From positions 1-49,304 of the forward strand of contig RAZP01000022.1 in assembly GCA_004028745.1 (NCBI GenBank): a stretch of DNA of 49,304 nucleotides. The letters are read 5' to 3'. This document shows, one piece after another, positions 1-8,511 of this stretch. Under the pieces are notes generated by a model. That model did no database searches and was not told where the DNA came from. It worked only from the letters and a program-made list of their open reading frames with translations. The position numbers and the translations under genes are program-made. How positions within the stretch are numbered: the stretch's first letter is position 1; each line of letters starts with the position of its first letter. Source of the DNA: Prosthecochloris sp. Its GTDB lineage: Bacteria > Bacteroidota > Chlorobiia > Chlorobiales > Chlorobiaceae.

Positions 1-46
1 GCGGATAAAAGGGTGAAGGGACTCACGACAATTAATAGAGGTACCC
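1..46. repeat. Terminal fragment of the dispersed 90-145 bp inverted-repeat element
   Basis: The window opens inside a copy. It ends with ACAATTAATAGAGGTACCC, the same end as the copies finishing at 36391 and 38482, and the preceding GACTCACGAC also matches them. The left part lies outside the window. Confidence 0.75.
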
Positions 47-187
47 TTACGTGAAGCAACGTTTTGTTTGCAGGGAATCATGGAAATCAGGTACTGGGAT
101 AAACTTTTTATCTGCCCTTATAGTTGTACTTTTAATTACTTTAAAAAAGGCAAGTTACCTTAGAGACTCAACAGCAGACCCATACTT

Positions 188-2170
188 ATGGCCGATAAAG
201 AGGAGAAAAGAAGGCAGGCACAAAACAAATTCAAACCGGTGAAAGATCAGGACCCCGGTTCAGGGGGATGGTTCGGAGGCGGAGGAAGCGGAGACGGACC
301 GAAAGAACGGTTCCCCAGGATACTAATTTACATCATGCTGTTTCTGGTGTTCATATTTGTGTTTCAGAGATTCTTTGTGCAGGATGACTCGAGGGAAATC
401 ACTTACAATGAATACCGCAAGGTCCTTGCACAGGACAAGATCGTATCACTCACGGTGGAGACTGCCCCGGACAGATCCGCAGTACTGAAGGGGGTTCTGA
501 AAAGTCCTGCAACCCTTCAACTGATCGACGGGTCTACGGCGCAGGTTGACCGGTTTGCAACCAGAGTTCCCGAATTTTCGATAGAACAGGCCGACCTCCT
601 CGCCGAAAAGGGTATTGAGGTAAAGGTCCGTGAAGGCACGAATGACTTCAATAACTTCCTCATTCTCCTTGCTCCCTGGATTATTTTCGCCGCTATTTAC
701 TTTTTCATTTTCCGGCGCATGTCCATGCAGAACGGCGGCGTACAAAGAAATATTTTCGCTTTTGGCAAAAGCCGGGCAAAGCTTGTAAGTGATTTCGATG
801 TAAAGGAAACCTTCGAAGATGTCGCCGGTGTTGACGAGGCAGTGGAGGAACTCAAAGAAACGGTTGAGTTTCTAATGAACCCCGAGAAGTTTCAGCAAAT
901 CGGGGGCAAGATCCCCAAAGGGGTTCTGCTTTTGGGACCTCCCGGTACCGGCAAGACGCTCCTTGCAAAAGCCATTGCAGGCGAAGCGAAAGTTCCTTTT
1001 TTCTCCATCTCCGGCGCTGATTTTGTAGAGATGTTCGTCGGCGTAGGCGCGGCAAGAGTACGTGACCTGTTTGAAACGGCCAAAAAAAATGCACCCTGCA
1101 TCATTTTCATTGACGAGATCGATGCTGTAGGCCGAAGCCGTGGAGCGGGCCTTGGCGGGGGACACGATGAACGCGAGCAGACGCTGAACCAGCTGCTTGT
1201 CGAGATGGACGGGTTTACAACCAAGGACAATGTTATTCTTATTGCTGCAACAAACCGCCCGGACGTTCTGGATACAGCTCTTTTGAGACCTGGAAGGTTC
1301 GACCGCCAAATCACAATCGATAAACCCGACATTCGCGGCAGAGTAGAAATACTGAAGATCCATTCACGCAAGACACCTCTCGCACGGGACGTGGATATCG
1401 AAAAGATTGCACAAAGTACTCCGGGATTTTCCGGAGCAGACCTTGCAAACCTCATTAACGAAGCCGCTCTTCTGGCCTCCCGTGAGGGCCGCAAGGATAT
1501 TTCACTGGAAAACTTCGAAGCAGCCAGAGATAAGATACTTATGGGTCCGGAACGAAGAAGCATGTACATCTCGGACGAACAGAAAAAAATCACTGCCTAT
1601 CATGAGTCGGGCCACGTTCTGGTGGCAAAGTTCACCAAAGGTTCCGATCCAATCCATAAAGTAACCATCATTCCGAGAGGCCGTTCACTGGGACAGACGG
1701 CATACCTCCCTGAAGAAGACCGTTACACCCAGGACCGGGACAATCTGATCGCAATGATCACCTATGCTTTGGGTGGAAGAGCCGCTGAAAAGCTGGTTTT
1801 TAATCAGACCAGTACCGGTGCGGAAAATGATATTGAACGGGCCACCGAAATCGCAAGAAAAATGGTAAGAAACTGGGGTATGAGTGAAAAACTGGGTCCG
1901 ATCAATTACGGAAACGGCCACAAAGAAGTATTCCTGGGTAAAGATTACTCTCATGTTCGTGAGTACAGCGAAGAAACCGCTTTGCAAATCGATGTAGAGG
2001 TACGCAATATCGTCATGGAATGCATGGAAAATGCCAAACGCATCCTGACAGAAAAAAAGAATCTCCTGCACGCACTTGCAGCTGCGTTGATTGAAAAAGA
2101 GATTTTGAACAGCGATGAAATCGACGCGATCATTGAGGCGGCTGGTGGTGGTGCCGTAGCCATTTCATAA
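188..2170 (+). CDS. ftsH: ATP-dependent zinc metalloprotease FtsH
   Basis: Membrane-anchored AAA+ protease that extracts and degrades misfolded membrane proteins and some short-lived cytosolic regulators. The 660-residue product has a glycine-rich N-terminal stretch (about residues 24-37), a first transmembrane helix near 43-64, a periplasmic FtsH extracellular domain, and a second helix near 156-177. Walker A (GPPGTGKT) is at 250-257 and Walker B (IIFIDE) at 305-310. The second region of homology runs through ATNRPD to the RPGRFDR arginines near 367-373. The zinc motif HESGH is at 472-476. Length is normal for the family. The ATG at 188 has no clear Shine-Dalgarno, but it opens the lysine-rich cytoplasmic tail expected before the first helix. 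It is followed 24 bases later by a TauE/SafE gene on the same strand, probably co-transcribed. The identification is secure. Confidence 0.97.
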   Translation: MADKEEKRRQAQNKFKPVKDQDPGSGGWFGGGGSGDGPKERFPRILIYIMLFLVFIFVFQRFFVQDDSREITYNEYRKVLAQDKIVSLTVETAPDRSAVLKGVLKSPATLQLIDGSTAQVDRFATRVPEFSIEQADLLAEKGIEVKVREGTNDFNNFLILLAPWIIFAAIYFFIFRRMSMQNGGVQRNIFAFGKSRAKLVSDFDVKETFEDVAGVDEAVEELKETVEFLMNPEKFQQIGGKIPKGVLLLGPPGTGKTLLAKAIAGEAKVPFFSISGADFVEMFVGVGAARVRDLFETAKKNAPCIIFIDEIDAVGRSRGAGLGGGHDEREQTLNQLLVEMDGFTTKDNVILIAATNRPDVLDTALLRPGRFDRQITIDKPDIRGRVEILKIHSRKTPLARDVDIEKIAQSTPGFSGADLANLINEAALLASREGRKDISLENFEAARDKILMGPERRSMYISDEQKKITAYHESGHVLVAKFTKGSDPIHKVTIIPRGRSLGQTAYLPEEDRYTQDRDNLIAMITYALGGRAAEKLVFNQTSTGAENDIERATEIARKMVRNWGMSEKLGPINYGNGHKEVFLGKDYSHVREYSEETALQIDVEVRNIVMECMENAKRILTEKKNLLHALAAALIEKEILNSDEIDAIIEAAGGGAVAIS

Positions 2171-2194
2171 CCCCTTTTCTGGAGAAAACCGGTC

Positions 2195-2560
2195 ATGCAG
2201 ATTTTCTGGATGTTGCTTACGGGAGCCGCCGCCGGAGTTCTTTCCGGCATGTTCGGTATAGGCGGAGGTATTATCATTGTCCCTGTGCTTGTACTGATTA
2301 TGGGTTTTTCTCAACATACCGCCAACGCCACTTCCTTGATCGCATTGCTTCTCCCGGTTGGGCTGTTAGGCGTACTGGAATACTACAGGGTGGGAAAAAT
2401 CACTACCGAGCACATCTGGTTCGGAATCGTCATCGCCGTTGGACTTTTCGGGGGAGCACTTCTTGGTGCGAAGATCGCCACTTCTTTGACAAATGAAGTG
2501 CTCCGCAAAATTTTTGCTGTATTTATTGGAATTGTTGCGGTAAGAATGTGGTTACAATAA
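2195..2560 (+). CDS. Half-size TauE/SafE-family membrane permease
   Basis: Putative anion or organosulfur exporter of the TauE/SafE (DUF81) family in the inner membrane. The 121-residue product is almost entirely hydrophobic with about four transmembrane helices. It starts with the family signature of a glycine-rich first helix (GMFGIGGGIIIVPVL, about residues 18-32). Most family members are near 250 residues and contain two such halves, so this is a one-repeat version that would presumably work as a dimer. Half-length members occur in many bacteria, so it is not obviously truncated. The ATG is preceded by GGAG at a good distance. It lies 24 bases after ftsH. Substrate cannot be read from sequence; sulfite or another sulfur anion would suit a sulfur oxidiser but is a guess. 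Confidence 0.85.
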   Translation: MQIFWMLLTGAAAGVLSGMFGIGGGIIIVPVLVLIMGFSQHTANATSLIALLLPVGLLGVLEYYRVGKITTEHIWFGIVIAVGLFGGALLGAKIATSLTNEVLRKIFAVFIGIVAVRMWLQ

Positions 2561-2598
2561 TTATTGGTAACGTTATCTAACCTTAGAACTTAAGCGCC

Positions 2599-2898
2599 AT
2601 GGGAAACACAACGACAAAAGCGGACCTTGTTAATACTATTTCTCACAGGACCGGGCTGACCAAGCATGAAACCGAATCGGTGGTTGATTGTCTTTTTGAA
2701 AGTATCATTGATTCGCTCAAAGTCGGCAAAAGAATAGAGATCAGAGGATTCGGCTCCTTCAATATCCGATACAAAAACCAGCGGCTCGCACGCAACCCCA
2801 GAACAGGTGAAAAGGTATCGGTAGATGCTAAAAACGTTCCGACCTTCAAGATATCCAAGGAATTCAAGCACGCAGTTAGCCAGAGCCTCAGGGTTTAA
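2599..2898 (+). CDS. HU/IHF-family DNA-binding protein
   Basis: Small histone-like protein that binds and bends DNA as a dimer. The 99 residues match the family from end to end: helical dimerisation region at 1-45, GFGSF turn at 50-54, and the beta-arm signature ARNPRTGE at 64-71 whose proline intercalates at DNA kinks. The spacing and the arm sequence NPRTGEKV are closer to IHF-like or Bacteroidota/Chlorobi HU variants than to E. coli HU. The subunit type cannot be assigned confidently. It stands alone, 38 bases after the TauE/SafE gene and on the same strand, before a palindrome that may end its transcript. Confidence 0.93.
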   Translation: MGNTTTKADLVNTISHRTGLTKHETESVVDCLFESIIDSLKVGKRIEIRGFGSFNIRYKNQRLARNPRTGEKVSVDAKNVPTFKISKEFKHAVSQSLRV

Positions 2899-2930
2899 CA
2901 AGGTTATACGTTACTAATAAGGCCGGATGG

Positions 2931-2947
2931 ACCCGATGTATCGGGAT
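2931..2947. repeat. Recurring palindrome of the TCCCGAT-N-ATCGGGA type
   Basis: CCCGAT and ATCGGG face each other across two bases. The same palindrome, with different central bases, occurs at 13622-13638, 24341-24357 and 36348-36364. Here it lies just after the HU-like gene and could act as a weak transcription stop. Confidence 0.5.
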
Positions 2948-2966
2948 GGATAAAGGTGCCTTAGAA

Positions 2967-3010
2967 TTAAAAGGGGAGCGCTTGCCACCTGAGCAGTGCT
3001 TCTCCGCTCC
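2967..3010 (-). terminator. Candidate terminator after the 128-residue unknown gene
   Basis: On the minus strand a GGAGCG/CGCTCC stem with a long internal loop is followed by CCCCTTTT, three bases beyond the stop codon of the gene at 3013-3399. The long loop makes it a weak call. Confidence 0.4.
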
Positions 3011-3012
3011 GT

Positions 3013-3399
3013 TTACAGATAAAACGGATCTTCAACCAGTTCGAATTCCAGAACGTGCCTGTTTGTAAAACAGACCTTGATATAGTGTCTGTTTTCTTCA
3101 TTGAAAATATCGCACCCTTTTTCCGCAGCATGCAAAATAATATGCCCCTTGCATCGACCGAGTTCTTTGCGGAGATCTCCGCCCTTTCTGAACACAAGGT
3201 TTGTATACTGCTCTCCTTCGCGGACCGCCAGTTGGCCGTTCCCTTCACAAAAGTCAGTTAAAAGGTCCGGCACTGCCAGAAGAGACATTTCCTTGCCTAT
3301 CCATACACTGAGCAGTTCGAGGTGAAACGGGAGAAAAACGGAGTTCCTGAATACCATCCCCTTTTCGCCGTCCTGTATTGCCTGGACAAATCCTTTCAT
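3013..3399 (-). CDS. Conserved-looking protein of unknown function
   Basis: I do not recognise the family. The soluble product is 128 residues long, without signal peptide, membrane segment or metal motif. It alternates short hydrophobic strands and charged turns (for example HLELLSVWIG and FRKGGDLRKELG), consistent with a compact alpha/beta or beta fold. The ATG at 3399 is preferred over the TTG at 3408 because AGAGGA lies nine bases upstream of it, whereas the TTG would sit directly on that site. It is a single-gene unit between the convergent HU-like gene and nhaD, with a candidate terminator right after its stop. The ribosome-binding site and clean reading frame support a real gene. Confidence 0.72.
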   Translation of the reverse strand: MKGFVQAIQDGEKGMVFRNSVFLPFHLELLSVWIGKEMSLLAVPDLLTDFCEGNGQLAVREGEQYTNLVFRKGGDLRKELGRCKGHIILHAAEKGCDIFNEENRHYIKVCFTNRHVLEFELVEDPFYL

Positions 3400-3530
3400 T
3401 ATTTTCAATCCTCTAAATTGATTAGAAGTAAAAATTCAAAAGCAAGCGGGCGCACACGTAGGTGCGCCCCTACGAGCACTCATATCTCAGCACTACTTTC
3501 CCTACTCACTACCACCTGTTACCCGTCAAC

Positions 3531-5015
3531 CTAATAATTAAAAAATACATACCATATCACCGCAAATACCGGAACCAGTATCGGTAGTGAATACTTATAC
3601 ACATATTCAACAAAACCCGGAACATCAACGTCAGCCTGCTCGGCGATATTTTTAACCATAAAGTTCGGGGCGTTGCCGATGTAGGTCATGGTACCGAAAA
3701 ACACCGCCGCAACTGATATGGCAAGAAGGTAAATATCCGACGGTACATCGAAAGAAACCGGAGACGGGATGCCATCGGCAAAACTGCGCACAGCCTCGAC
3801 GGATCCGATATCCGAGCCGAATTTACCCATCGAGCCGGCCAAGAAGTTCAGATAGGTCGGTGCATTGTCCAGTACTCCCGAGAGAGAGCCGGTGAGCCAG
3901 TAAAAACGGGAGACGGAAAAGTCCGTTGCGTGGGACTCTGCATAGGCACCGATAAGTTCGAGGGCGGGGATCATGGTAGCGAAAATACCGATAAAGAGGA
4001 ACGCAACTTCCTTGATGGGCTCAAAGTTGAATTCATTACCCTCCATAGCTTCTTCGTCAGCAGTTTTGAAGGCTGCGACAGCAACGGCAAACATGATCAC
4101 TTCACGAATACCGAACGGAACATGAAGCATTTCCTGCAGGCTCGGAAAGCCCGGAATAACCGCCGGGTCCATGAATACCGAAACAATGATTACAGCAAGG
4201 AAAATAAAGCTTCTGGACCCTTGAATCTCCAGGGGCTTCCCGAGATGGCTTTCAAAATCCTTTGGAACAGTTCCTTTGCCCGCCATGGTGTCGAAAATCA
4301 TAAAGATCCCGATCAGTACAAGGACAGTTATCAGCCAGATATGCCATACTTCTTTCAGTATCCAGAAAAATGGAACCCCTTTAAGGAAACCGAGGAACAG
4401 CGGCGGATCGCCTATCGGGGTCAGCCCCCCGCCGATATTGCTTACAAGAAAAATGAAGAAAACAATATGAAACGGTTTAAGGCGTCCTTCGTTGATGCGC
4501 ATGTAGGGACGAATCAAAAGCATGGAAGCACCGGTCGTACCGATAACGTCAGCCAAAATTGACCCGAAAAAAAGCAGCCCACCATTTACCAGCGGTCTGC
4601 CGCGCGTTCCAATCTTGATAAGGATTCCTCCGGAAACGATAAAAAGCGAACCGATAAGGGCTATGAAAGAGATGTACTCCTCAAGGGTATGCAATAACGT
4701 GTGCGTACCATGGTCCATGAAAAAACCGTAAAAAACAGCGACGACCGCCCCCAGCCCAACCGCGACTTTCGGGTAATGGTGCTCCCAGAAGTGATGGTAA
4801 AAAAGCGGGCCGGTAGCAATCATGAGAAGCAATATGGCAAAAGGAATAACCATCCAGACAGGAGGCAGGTGATGCACCTCTTCGGCGGCATGAGATGCTG
4901 CAGCCTGGACTGCATCTGCAGCTTCACTGGCATACAGGTAGTCACTAAAACCAACAAGTATCACGGCAAAAACAATAACCATCAAAAGCAAAGCGCGCGA
5001 CAGCGTATCTTTCAT
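3531..5015 (-). CDS. nhaD: NhaD-type Na+/H+ antiporter
   Basis: Inner-membrane sodium/proton antiporter of the ion-transporter (ArsB/NhaD) superfamily, used for sodium extrusion and pH balance. The 494-residue product has an N-terminal hydrophobic segment that may be a signal or first helix (about 8-28), a histidine-containing loop, and roughly a dozen further membrane segments. Two broken-helix signatures of the superfamily are visible: GGLTPIGDPP at 196-205 and DNAPTYLNF at 383-391. Length is normal for NhaD. Its ATG directly follows the apt stop codon (TAAATG), with GAGGGGGA upstream inside the end of apt, so the two genes are almost certainly co-transcribed and translationally coupled. 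A salt-exposed habitat would suit this gene. Confidence 0.92.
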   Translation of the reverse strand: MKDTLSRALLLMVIVFAVILVGFSDYLYASEAADAVQAAASHAAEEVHHLPPVWMVIPFAILLLMIATGPLFYHHFWEHHYPKVAVGLGAVVAVFYGFFMDHGTHTLLHTLEEYISFIALIGSLFIVSGGILIKIGTRGRPLVNGGLLFFGSILADVIGTTGASMLLIRPYMRINEGRLKPFHIVFFIFLVSNIGGGLTPIGDPPLFLGFLKGVPFFWILKEVWHIWLITVLVLIGIFMIFDTMAGKGTVPKDFESHLGKPLEIQGSRSFIFLAVIIVSVFMDPAVIPGFPSLQEMLHVPFGIREVIMFAVAVAAFKTADEEAMEGNEFNFEPIKEVAFLFIGIFATMIPALELIGAYAESHATDFSVSRFYWLTGSLSGVLDNAPTYLNFLAGSMGKFGSDIGSVEAVRSFADGIPSPVSFDVPSDIYLLAISVAAVFFGTMTYIGNAPNFMVKNIAEQADVDVPGFVEYVYKYSLPILVPVFAVIWYVFFNY

Positions 5016-5549
5016 TTATTCCCCCTCGAACTCTGTAAGACAAAAGAGCTTGTAGCCTTTGCTTTCAAGTTTTTTCTGACCGCCAATATCAGGCAGATTG
5101 ACAATAAATGCCATTTCAGCGATAACCCCGCCGACTTTCTCAATCAGTGCTGCACCCGCAAGAGCCGTCCCCCCGGTCGCAAGCAAATCGTCAACAAGAA
5201 GAACACGTGTACCTTTTTCCAGGGCGTCGATATGCATCTCCACCTTATCGACCCCGTACTCAAGCTGGTACTCCTGATCGACAACTTCGCCGGGGAGCTT
5301 ACCGGGCTTTCTGATCGGCACGAACCCTTTGCCAAGGGTATAGGACAGTGCTCCGCCTATAATAAAGCCTCTTGCCTCCATGCCCACAATCATGTCAAAA
5401 CCCACCCCGTTCCCGAGGTAATGCTGTGTGAGCTGGTCAATAACAAGCCTGAAACCCACAGGATCCTTGAGGAGCGTGGTGATGTCACGGAACATGATAC
5501 CTTTTTTGGGATAGTCGGGTATGGTGCGAATACGGGATTTAATAGCCAT
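5016..5549 (-). CDS. apt: Adenine phosphoribosyltransferase
   Basis: Purine salvage enzyme converting adenine and PRPP to AMP and pyrophosphate in the cytosol. The 177-residue length is typical. The product has the short Apt N-terminus leading to PDYPKKGIMFRDIT (11-24), the MEARGFI segment near 57-63 and the PRPP-binding motif LLVDDLLATGGT at 117-128. It starts at ATG 5549 and is the first gene of a two-gene unit with nhaD. Adenine is released when S-adenosylhomocysteine, methylthioadenosine or 5'-deoxyadenosine are processed, so this enzyme could recover the base in the same window that carries a proposed deoxypentose salvage operon; that link is inference. Confidence 0.97.
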   Translation of the reverse strand: MAIKSRIRTIPDYPKKGIMFRDITTLLKDPVGFRLVIDQLTQHYLGNGVGFDMIVGMEARGFIIGGALSYTLGKGFVPIRKPGKLPGEVVDQEYQLEYGVDKVEMHIDALEKGTRVLLVDDLLATGGTALAGAALIEKVGGVIAEMAFIVNLPDIGGQKKLESKGYKLFCLTEFEGE

Positions 5550-5629
5550 TGGTGAAATTATTTAGACAGGTTTATAAGTATTCGAGAAACAAAAAGCCCG
5601 GCACGAGTAGGTATAGCCCGGCCAATGTG

Positions 5630-5646
5630 AAACGCTCAACTCAGGC
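5630..5646. repeat. 17-base word shared with 7403-7420
   Basis: GAAACGCTCAACTCAGG occurs here between apt and mtaB and again in the spacer on the other side of mtaB, near 7404. The meaning is unknown. It may be a remnant of a duplication flanking mtaB. Confidence 0.45.
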
Positions 5647-5663
5647 TCGACAAAAAATGGTTT

Positions 5664-7019
5664 TTAAGTTACAAATCTACCCTCTAAAATCAAATCCTGG
5701 TTCATGTTTTCGATATGCACCTTTCTCTCTCTGCCGACAAGCTCCCGGGCTTTCCGAAAGTCCTCCGGCATCACCTGTACCCTGAGATAATTGCTTGAAT
5801 AACCCGCAACTATGGGCTTCCCTCCTTTCGAGACCTTGTGTTCTTCGAAAAGTACATCGAGGTTTCTTCCTATATACTGCCGGGTAAACTCTCGCTGTTT
5901 GCTTTCAGCCAATTCAAGAAGCCGGCGGCTTCTTTCGCGCGATGTTCCGTCCGGAACCTCTCGACGGGTTCCGGATGAAACCTGTTTTGCAAGCACTGTC
6001 TCTGGCCGCAGAGAACAGGTAAACACGTGCAGATACGCTGCCGGGAGGGTTTCCAGCAGGTTGAGTGTTGCCTGAAAATCAGCCTCTGTCTCTCCTGGAT
6101 ACCCGGCCATGATGTCGGCACCGATGGCGCAATCCGGGATCATCTCCACAGCCTTGAGAAAGCGTTTTCTGTAGCCCCCGGAAACGTAACGGCGCCGCAT
6201 CGCGACAAGTATATCATCGGAGCCTGACTGAAGAGGAAGATGAAAGTGAGGCATGATCTTCGATGAAGATGCAACCGTATCTATCAGTCTGTCGCTGAGT
6301 ACGTCCGGTTCAACAGAGCTTATCCTGATCCTTCCCACATCGACCGTTTCCATTTCCTGCAGCAGCTCGACAATGGTAGCCGAGCCGCTCCGGTAATCGG
6401 CAATATTTACACCGGTCAGCACAATTTCACGATACCCAGCCTCCGCAAGTTTTACAGCACCGGCGATTACTGTTTCAAGAGGCACGGATCGGGACCTTCC
6501 TCGCGCGAGAGATATAGTACAGTACGCACAGCTATAATCACAGCCATCCTGGATTTTCAGAAAAGCACGCGTTCTACCCCACTCCCTTTCATATACAAGG
6601 GAATGAGCAGGGGCTGCTTCTTCAATGGTTTCAGCCGGTGATACGGCTCTGTAGAGTATTTCTTTGCCGGCTTTTATATAGTTTTGCGTTACAAATTTTT
6701 CTTTCAAACCAAGAATAACATCAACTCCCTCAATGTTTTCTATACTATCGGGATTCAGTTGGGCATAACAACCAATGACCGCTATTCTGCTTTGCGGATA
6801 TTTTTTTTTCATTTTTCTTATCTGCTGCCTTGACTTCTGCCCTGCCTGACCGGTAACCGTGCAGGTATGTATAATTACCAGATCCGGCGTATCTTCACCA
6901 GATGTTATCTCCCAGCCGTCCTGAACAAAACTATCCAGTATCGAAGACGTTTCCGCATAATTGAGTTTACAGCCAAGCGTAATTGCTAAAACACGTTTTT
7001 TTTCTCGACTTCCAATCAT
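5664..7019 (-). CDS. mtaB: tRNA t6A37 methylthiotransferase MtaB
   Basis: Radical-SAM enzyme that inserts sulfur and a methyl group at C2 of N6-threonylcarbamoyladenosine 37 in tRNAs reading ANN codons. From the ATG at 7019 the product has 451 residues. The UPF0004 domain carries three cluster cysteines (C17, C53, C84), the radical-SAM motif CDYSCAYC supplies C160, C164 and C167, and a TRAM-like RNA-binding region closes the protein. The TVTGQAGQKSRQQIRK segment is typical of MtaB rather than MiaB or RimO. A TTG at 7040 could extend it by seven residues, but the ATG gives the usual short N-terminus. It follows a repeat element upstream, and its 3' end faces apt across 114 bases. Each turnover yields 5'-deoxyadenosine. 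Confidence 0.93.
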   Translation of the reverse strand: MIGSREKKRVLAITLGCKLNYAETSSILDSFVQDGWEITSGEDTPDLVIIHTCTVTGQAGQKSRQQIRKMKKKYPQSRIAVIGCYAQLNPDSIENIEGVDVILGLKEKFVTQNYIKAGKEILYRAVSPAETIEEAAPAHSLVYEREWGRTRAFLKIQDGCDYSCAYCTISLARGRSRSVPLETVIAGAVKLAEAGYREIVLTGVNIADYRSGSATIVELLQEMETVDVGRIRISSVEPDVLSDRLIDTVASSSKIMPHFHLPLQSGSDDILVAMRRRYVSGGYRKRFLKAVEMIPDCAIGADIMAGYPGETEADFQATLNLLETLPAAYLHVFTCSLRPETVLAKQVSSGTRREVPDGTSRERSRRLLELAESKQREFTRQYIGRNLDVLFEEHKVSKGGKPIVAGYSSNYLRVQVMPEDFRKARELVGRERKVHIENMNQDLILEGRFVT

Positions 7020-7058
7020 AGTACAAGCATTGTAAATCAATAATCAAAAATTACTTAT

Positions 7059-7201
7059 GGGGGCCTCTATTTATTGTCACGAGCGATTCAAGTGCAAGGC
7101 GAACGGAGCGCAGAAACCGGAGTGTACACGGAGTACATGAGGATTTCGAGCACCGATCAACGACGCAATTGAAGCGCGGAATAAATAAATAGAGGCGCCC
7201 A
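7059..7201. repeat. Full-length dispersed inverted-repeat element, type 1 (copy A)
   Basis: The ends GGGCCTCTATTTATTGT and AATAAATAGAGGCGCCC are inverted. Between them lie imperfectly complementary arms (TTCAAGTGCAAGGCG on one side, CAATTGAAGCGCGG on the other) and a centre with CCGGAGTGTACACGG. The same element recurs at 13699 and 30575. No open reading frame of note is inside, so it resembles a non-autonomous MITE-like element. Confidence 0.85.
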
Positions 7202-7522
7202 TATGTTACATATCTTTTACTGCATCATATATAATTTCATTCCCCGTCAGAAACCCGAAATGAGCGATTGCCCGAACATCCTTTAGCAGTAATAAGTAAC
7301 CAGTGAAGATTGCTAAACTAAGTTATTATCAATCCTTTTTGACTTTTTACTTTTGAATTTTGACTTTCCTCTCATCCCATATCACTATTTACAGAGACAA
7401 TTTGAAACGCTCAACTCAGGAAAAAAGGAATAAATGTATTGCGTACATATATCATTTCCTTTATATTAGTGTTGTTTGAACATACATAATAGTTGAAAAA
7501 ACAATAAAATTAGACACACGAA
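7202..7522. other. Spacer without gene; heptad repeat inside
   Basis: I see no gene on either strand. Positions 7337-7364 are four period-7 units (TTTTGAC, TTTTTAC, TTTTGAA, TTTTGAC). The A+T-rich stretch 7430-7522 directly precedes the next gene and presumably carries its promoter, but no clear -35/-10 pair stands out. Confidence 0.5.
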
Positions 7523-7987
7523 ATGAACATAACAAAAAGAGATGTAGCTGCCCCCGACAAATATGACCTTTTTATTCAGAAAATCGATCAGTTCCAGTCC
7601 CTTGTCGAGAAGAAGAAAGAATTGCAGGATACCATAGCCCAGATACAAAGCGAATATGAAGAAAAGGTCCGCCCAATCGAGGATGAGCTTGCGGTTGTTA
7701 TAAAAAAACTTGACCAAAACCTTTCAAAGCTTGAATCCGCAACAGAAACGACAAGTGCAAAAGGAGGATATACCAAGTACGGCAGAGGCCAGCTTGGCAT
7801 CGCTATAAAGGAGCTGCTCTACTCCAACCCTGCCAAAATGTTTAAACCTAAAGAAATCGCCGATGCCCTCAACACAAAGGGAACTGCTGTAAGCCTCTGG
7901 TTTAACAAGTATGGCATGGCGGACAATGAAATCGAGCGCATCCCTGCAGGCAAAGGAGGCAAACGATTCGTCTACAAAATCAAATAA
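7523..7987 (+). CDS. Coiled-coil protein with a winged-helix-like C-terminus, function unknown
   Basis: I cannot name this family. The 154-residue protein has two parts. Residues about 15-75 are a charged heptad-patterned helix (KKKELQDTIAQIQSEYEEK and onward), likely a coiled coil. After a short glycine-containing linker, residues about 85-154 look like a small winged helix: a helix at ELLYSNP, a second helix at FKPKEIADALN, a recognition-type helix at AVSLWFNKYG, and a basic beta wing ending in GGKRFVYKIK. That suggests a dimeric DNA-binding protein. It is a single-gene unit with a strong terminator after it, starting at ATG 7523 in an A+T-rich leader. Confidence 0.75.
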   Translation: MNITKRDVAAPDKYDLFIQKIDQFQSLVEKKKELQDTIAQIQSEYEEKVRPIEDELAVVIKKLDQNLSKLESATETTSAKGGYTKYGRGQLGIAIKELLYSNPAKMFKPKEIADALNTKGTAVSLWFNKYGMADNEIERIPAGKGGKRFVYKIK

Positions 7988-8027
7988 ACTTTTTCCCCCA
8001 CAGCGGTTGTTCTTTTTACCACACACA

Positions 8028-8061
8028 CAAGGCGGCTTCATTCAGGCCGCCTTGTTGTTTT
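8028..8061 (+). terminator. Rho-independent terminator
   Basis: A nine-base-pair stem (CAAGGCGGC / GCCGCCTTG) with a nine-base loop is followed by TTGTTTT, 41 bases after the stop of the 7523-7987 gene. Confidence 0.85.
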
Positions 8062-8511
8062 AAGTTCAGCCATCAAGGGCACCTCATATCTCAGCACTAC
8101 TTTTCTCGATTACGAGTACCGCTCCCTTGGTATAGTGACAAGTGACCAGTAACGAGTGACAAGTTATAATTGACTACCGACTAATGACTATTGAAATAGA
8201 TAGCACCAAATGTTTTTTTCGATTATTCATTAGTCATTCAGTTGTCTTTTCTCATTCTGGCTTCAGCAATCTTTTCGATTACGAGTACCGCTCCGCTGGT
8301 ATAGTGACAAGTAACCAGTAACGAGTGACAAATTGGCTCGAGGGTTCACTTTTGCCTACTGCCAACTGAAGACTGCCTACTGATTTCTTGCTGGCTTCTG
8401 GCTTTTCTCCCTTCTGCTGTTCGGCTATCAAGCTAAACGGCCACCATAGCACCTAATACTACTTCTCCTCCTCTTTTGACTTTTACCCTTTTACTTTTGC
8501 CTTTATCTTTA
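8062..8511. repeat. Repeat-filled spacer: two copies of a heptad-repeat module
   Basis: No gene is visible. GTGACAA, GTGACCA, GTAACGA, GTGACAA run in register at 8135-8162, and a second copy at 8304-8331 continues into five ACTGCCT-like heptads at 8351-8385. The block 8273-8412 is about 90 percent identical, by eye, to the reverse complement of 23362-23508. Near 8475-8510 there are T-rich heptads before the rodA stop. Confidence 0.8.

Noticed and set aside
51..242. 63-codon frame upstream of ftsH
   Set aside because: It runs into the ftsH start, lacks a ribosome-binding site and begins at the edge of a repeat element.
7041..7522. tRNA or small RNA gene in the spacer
   Set aside because: I found no cloverleaf, T-loop GGTTCGA motif or conserved stem here or elsewhere; the structure present is explained by the inverted-repeat element.
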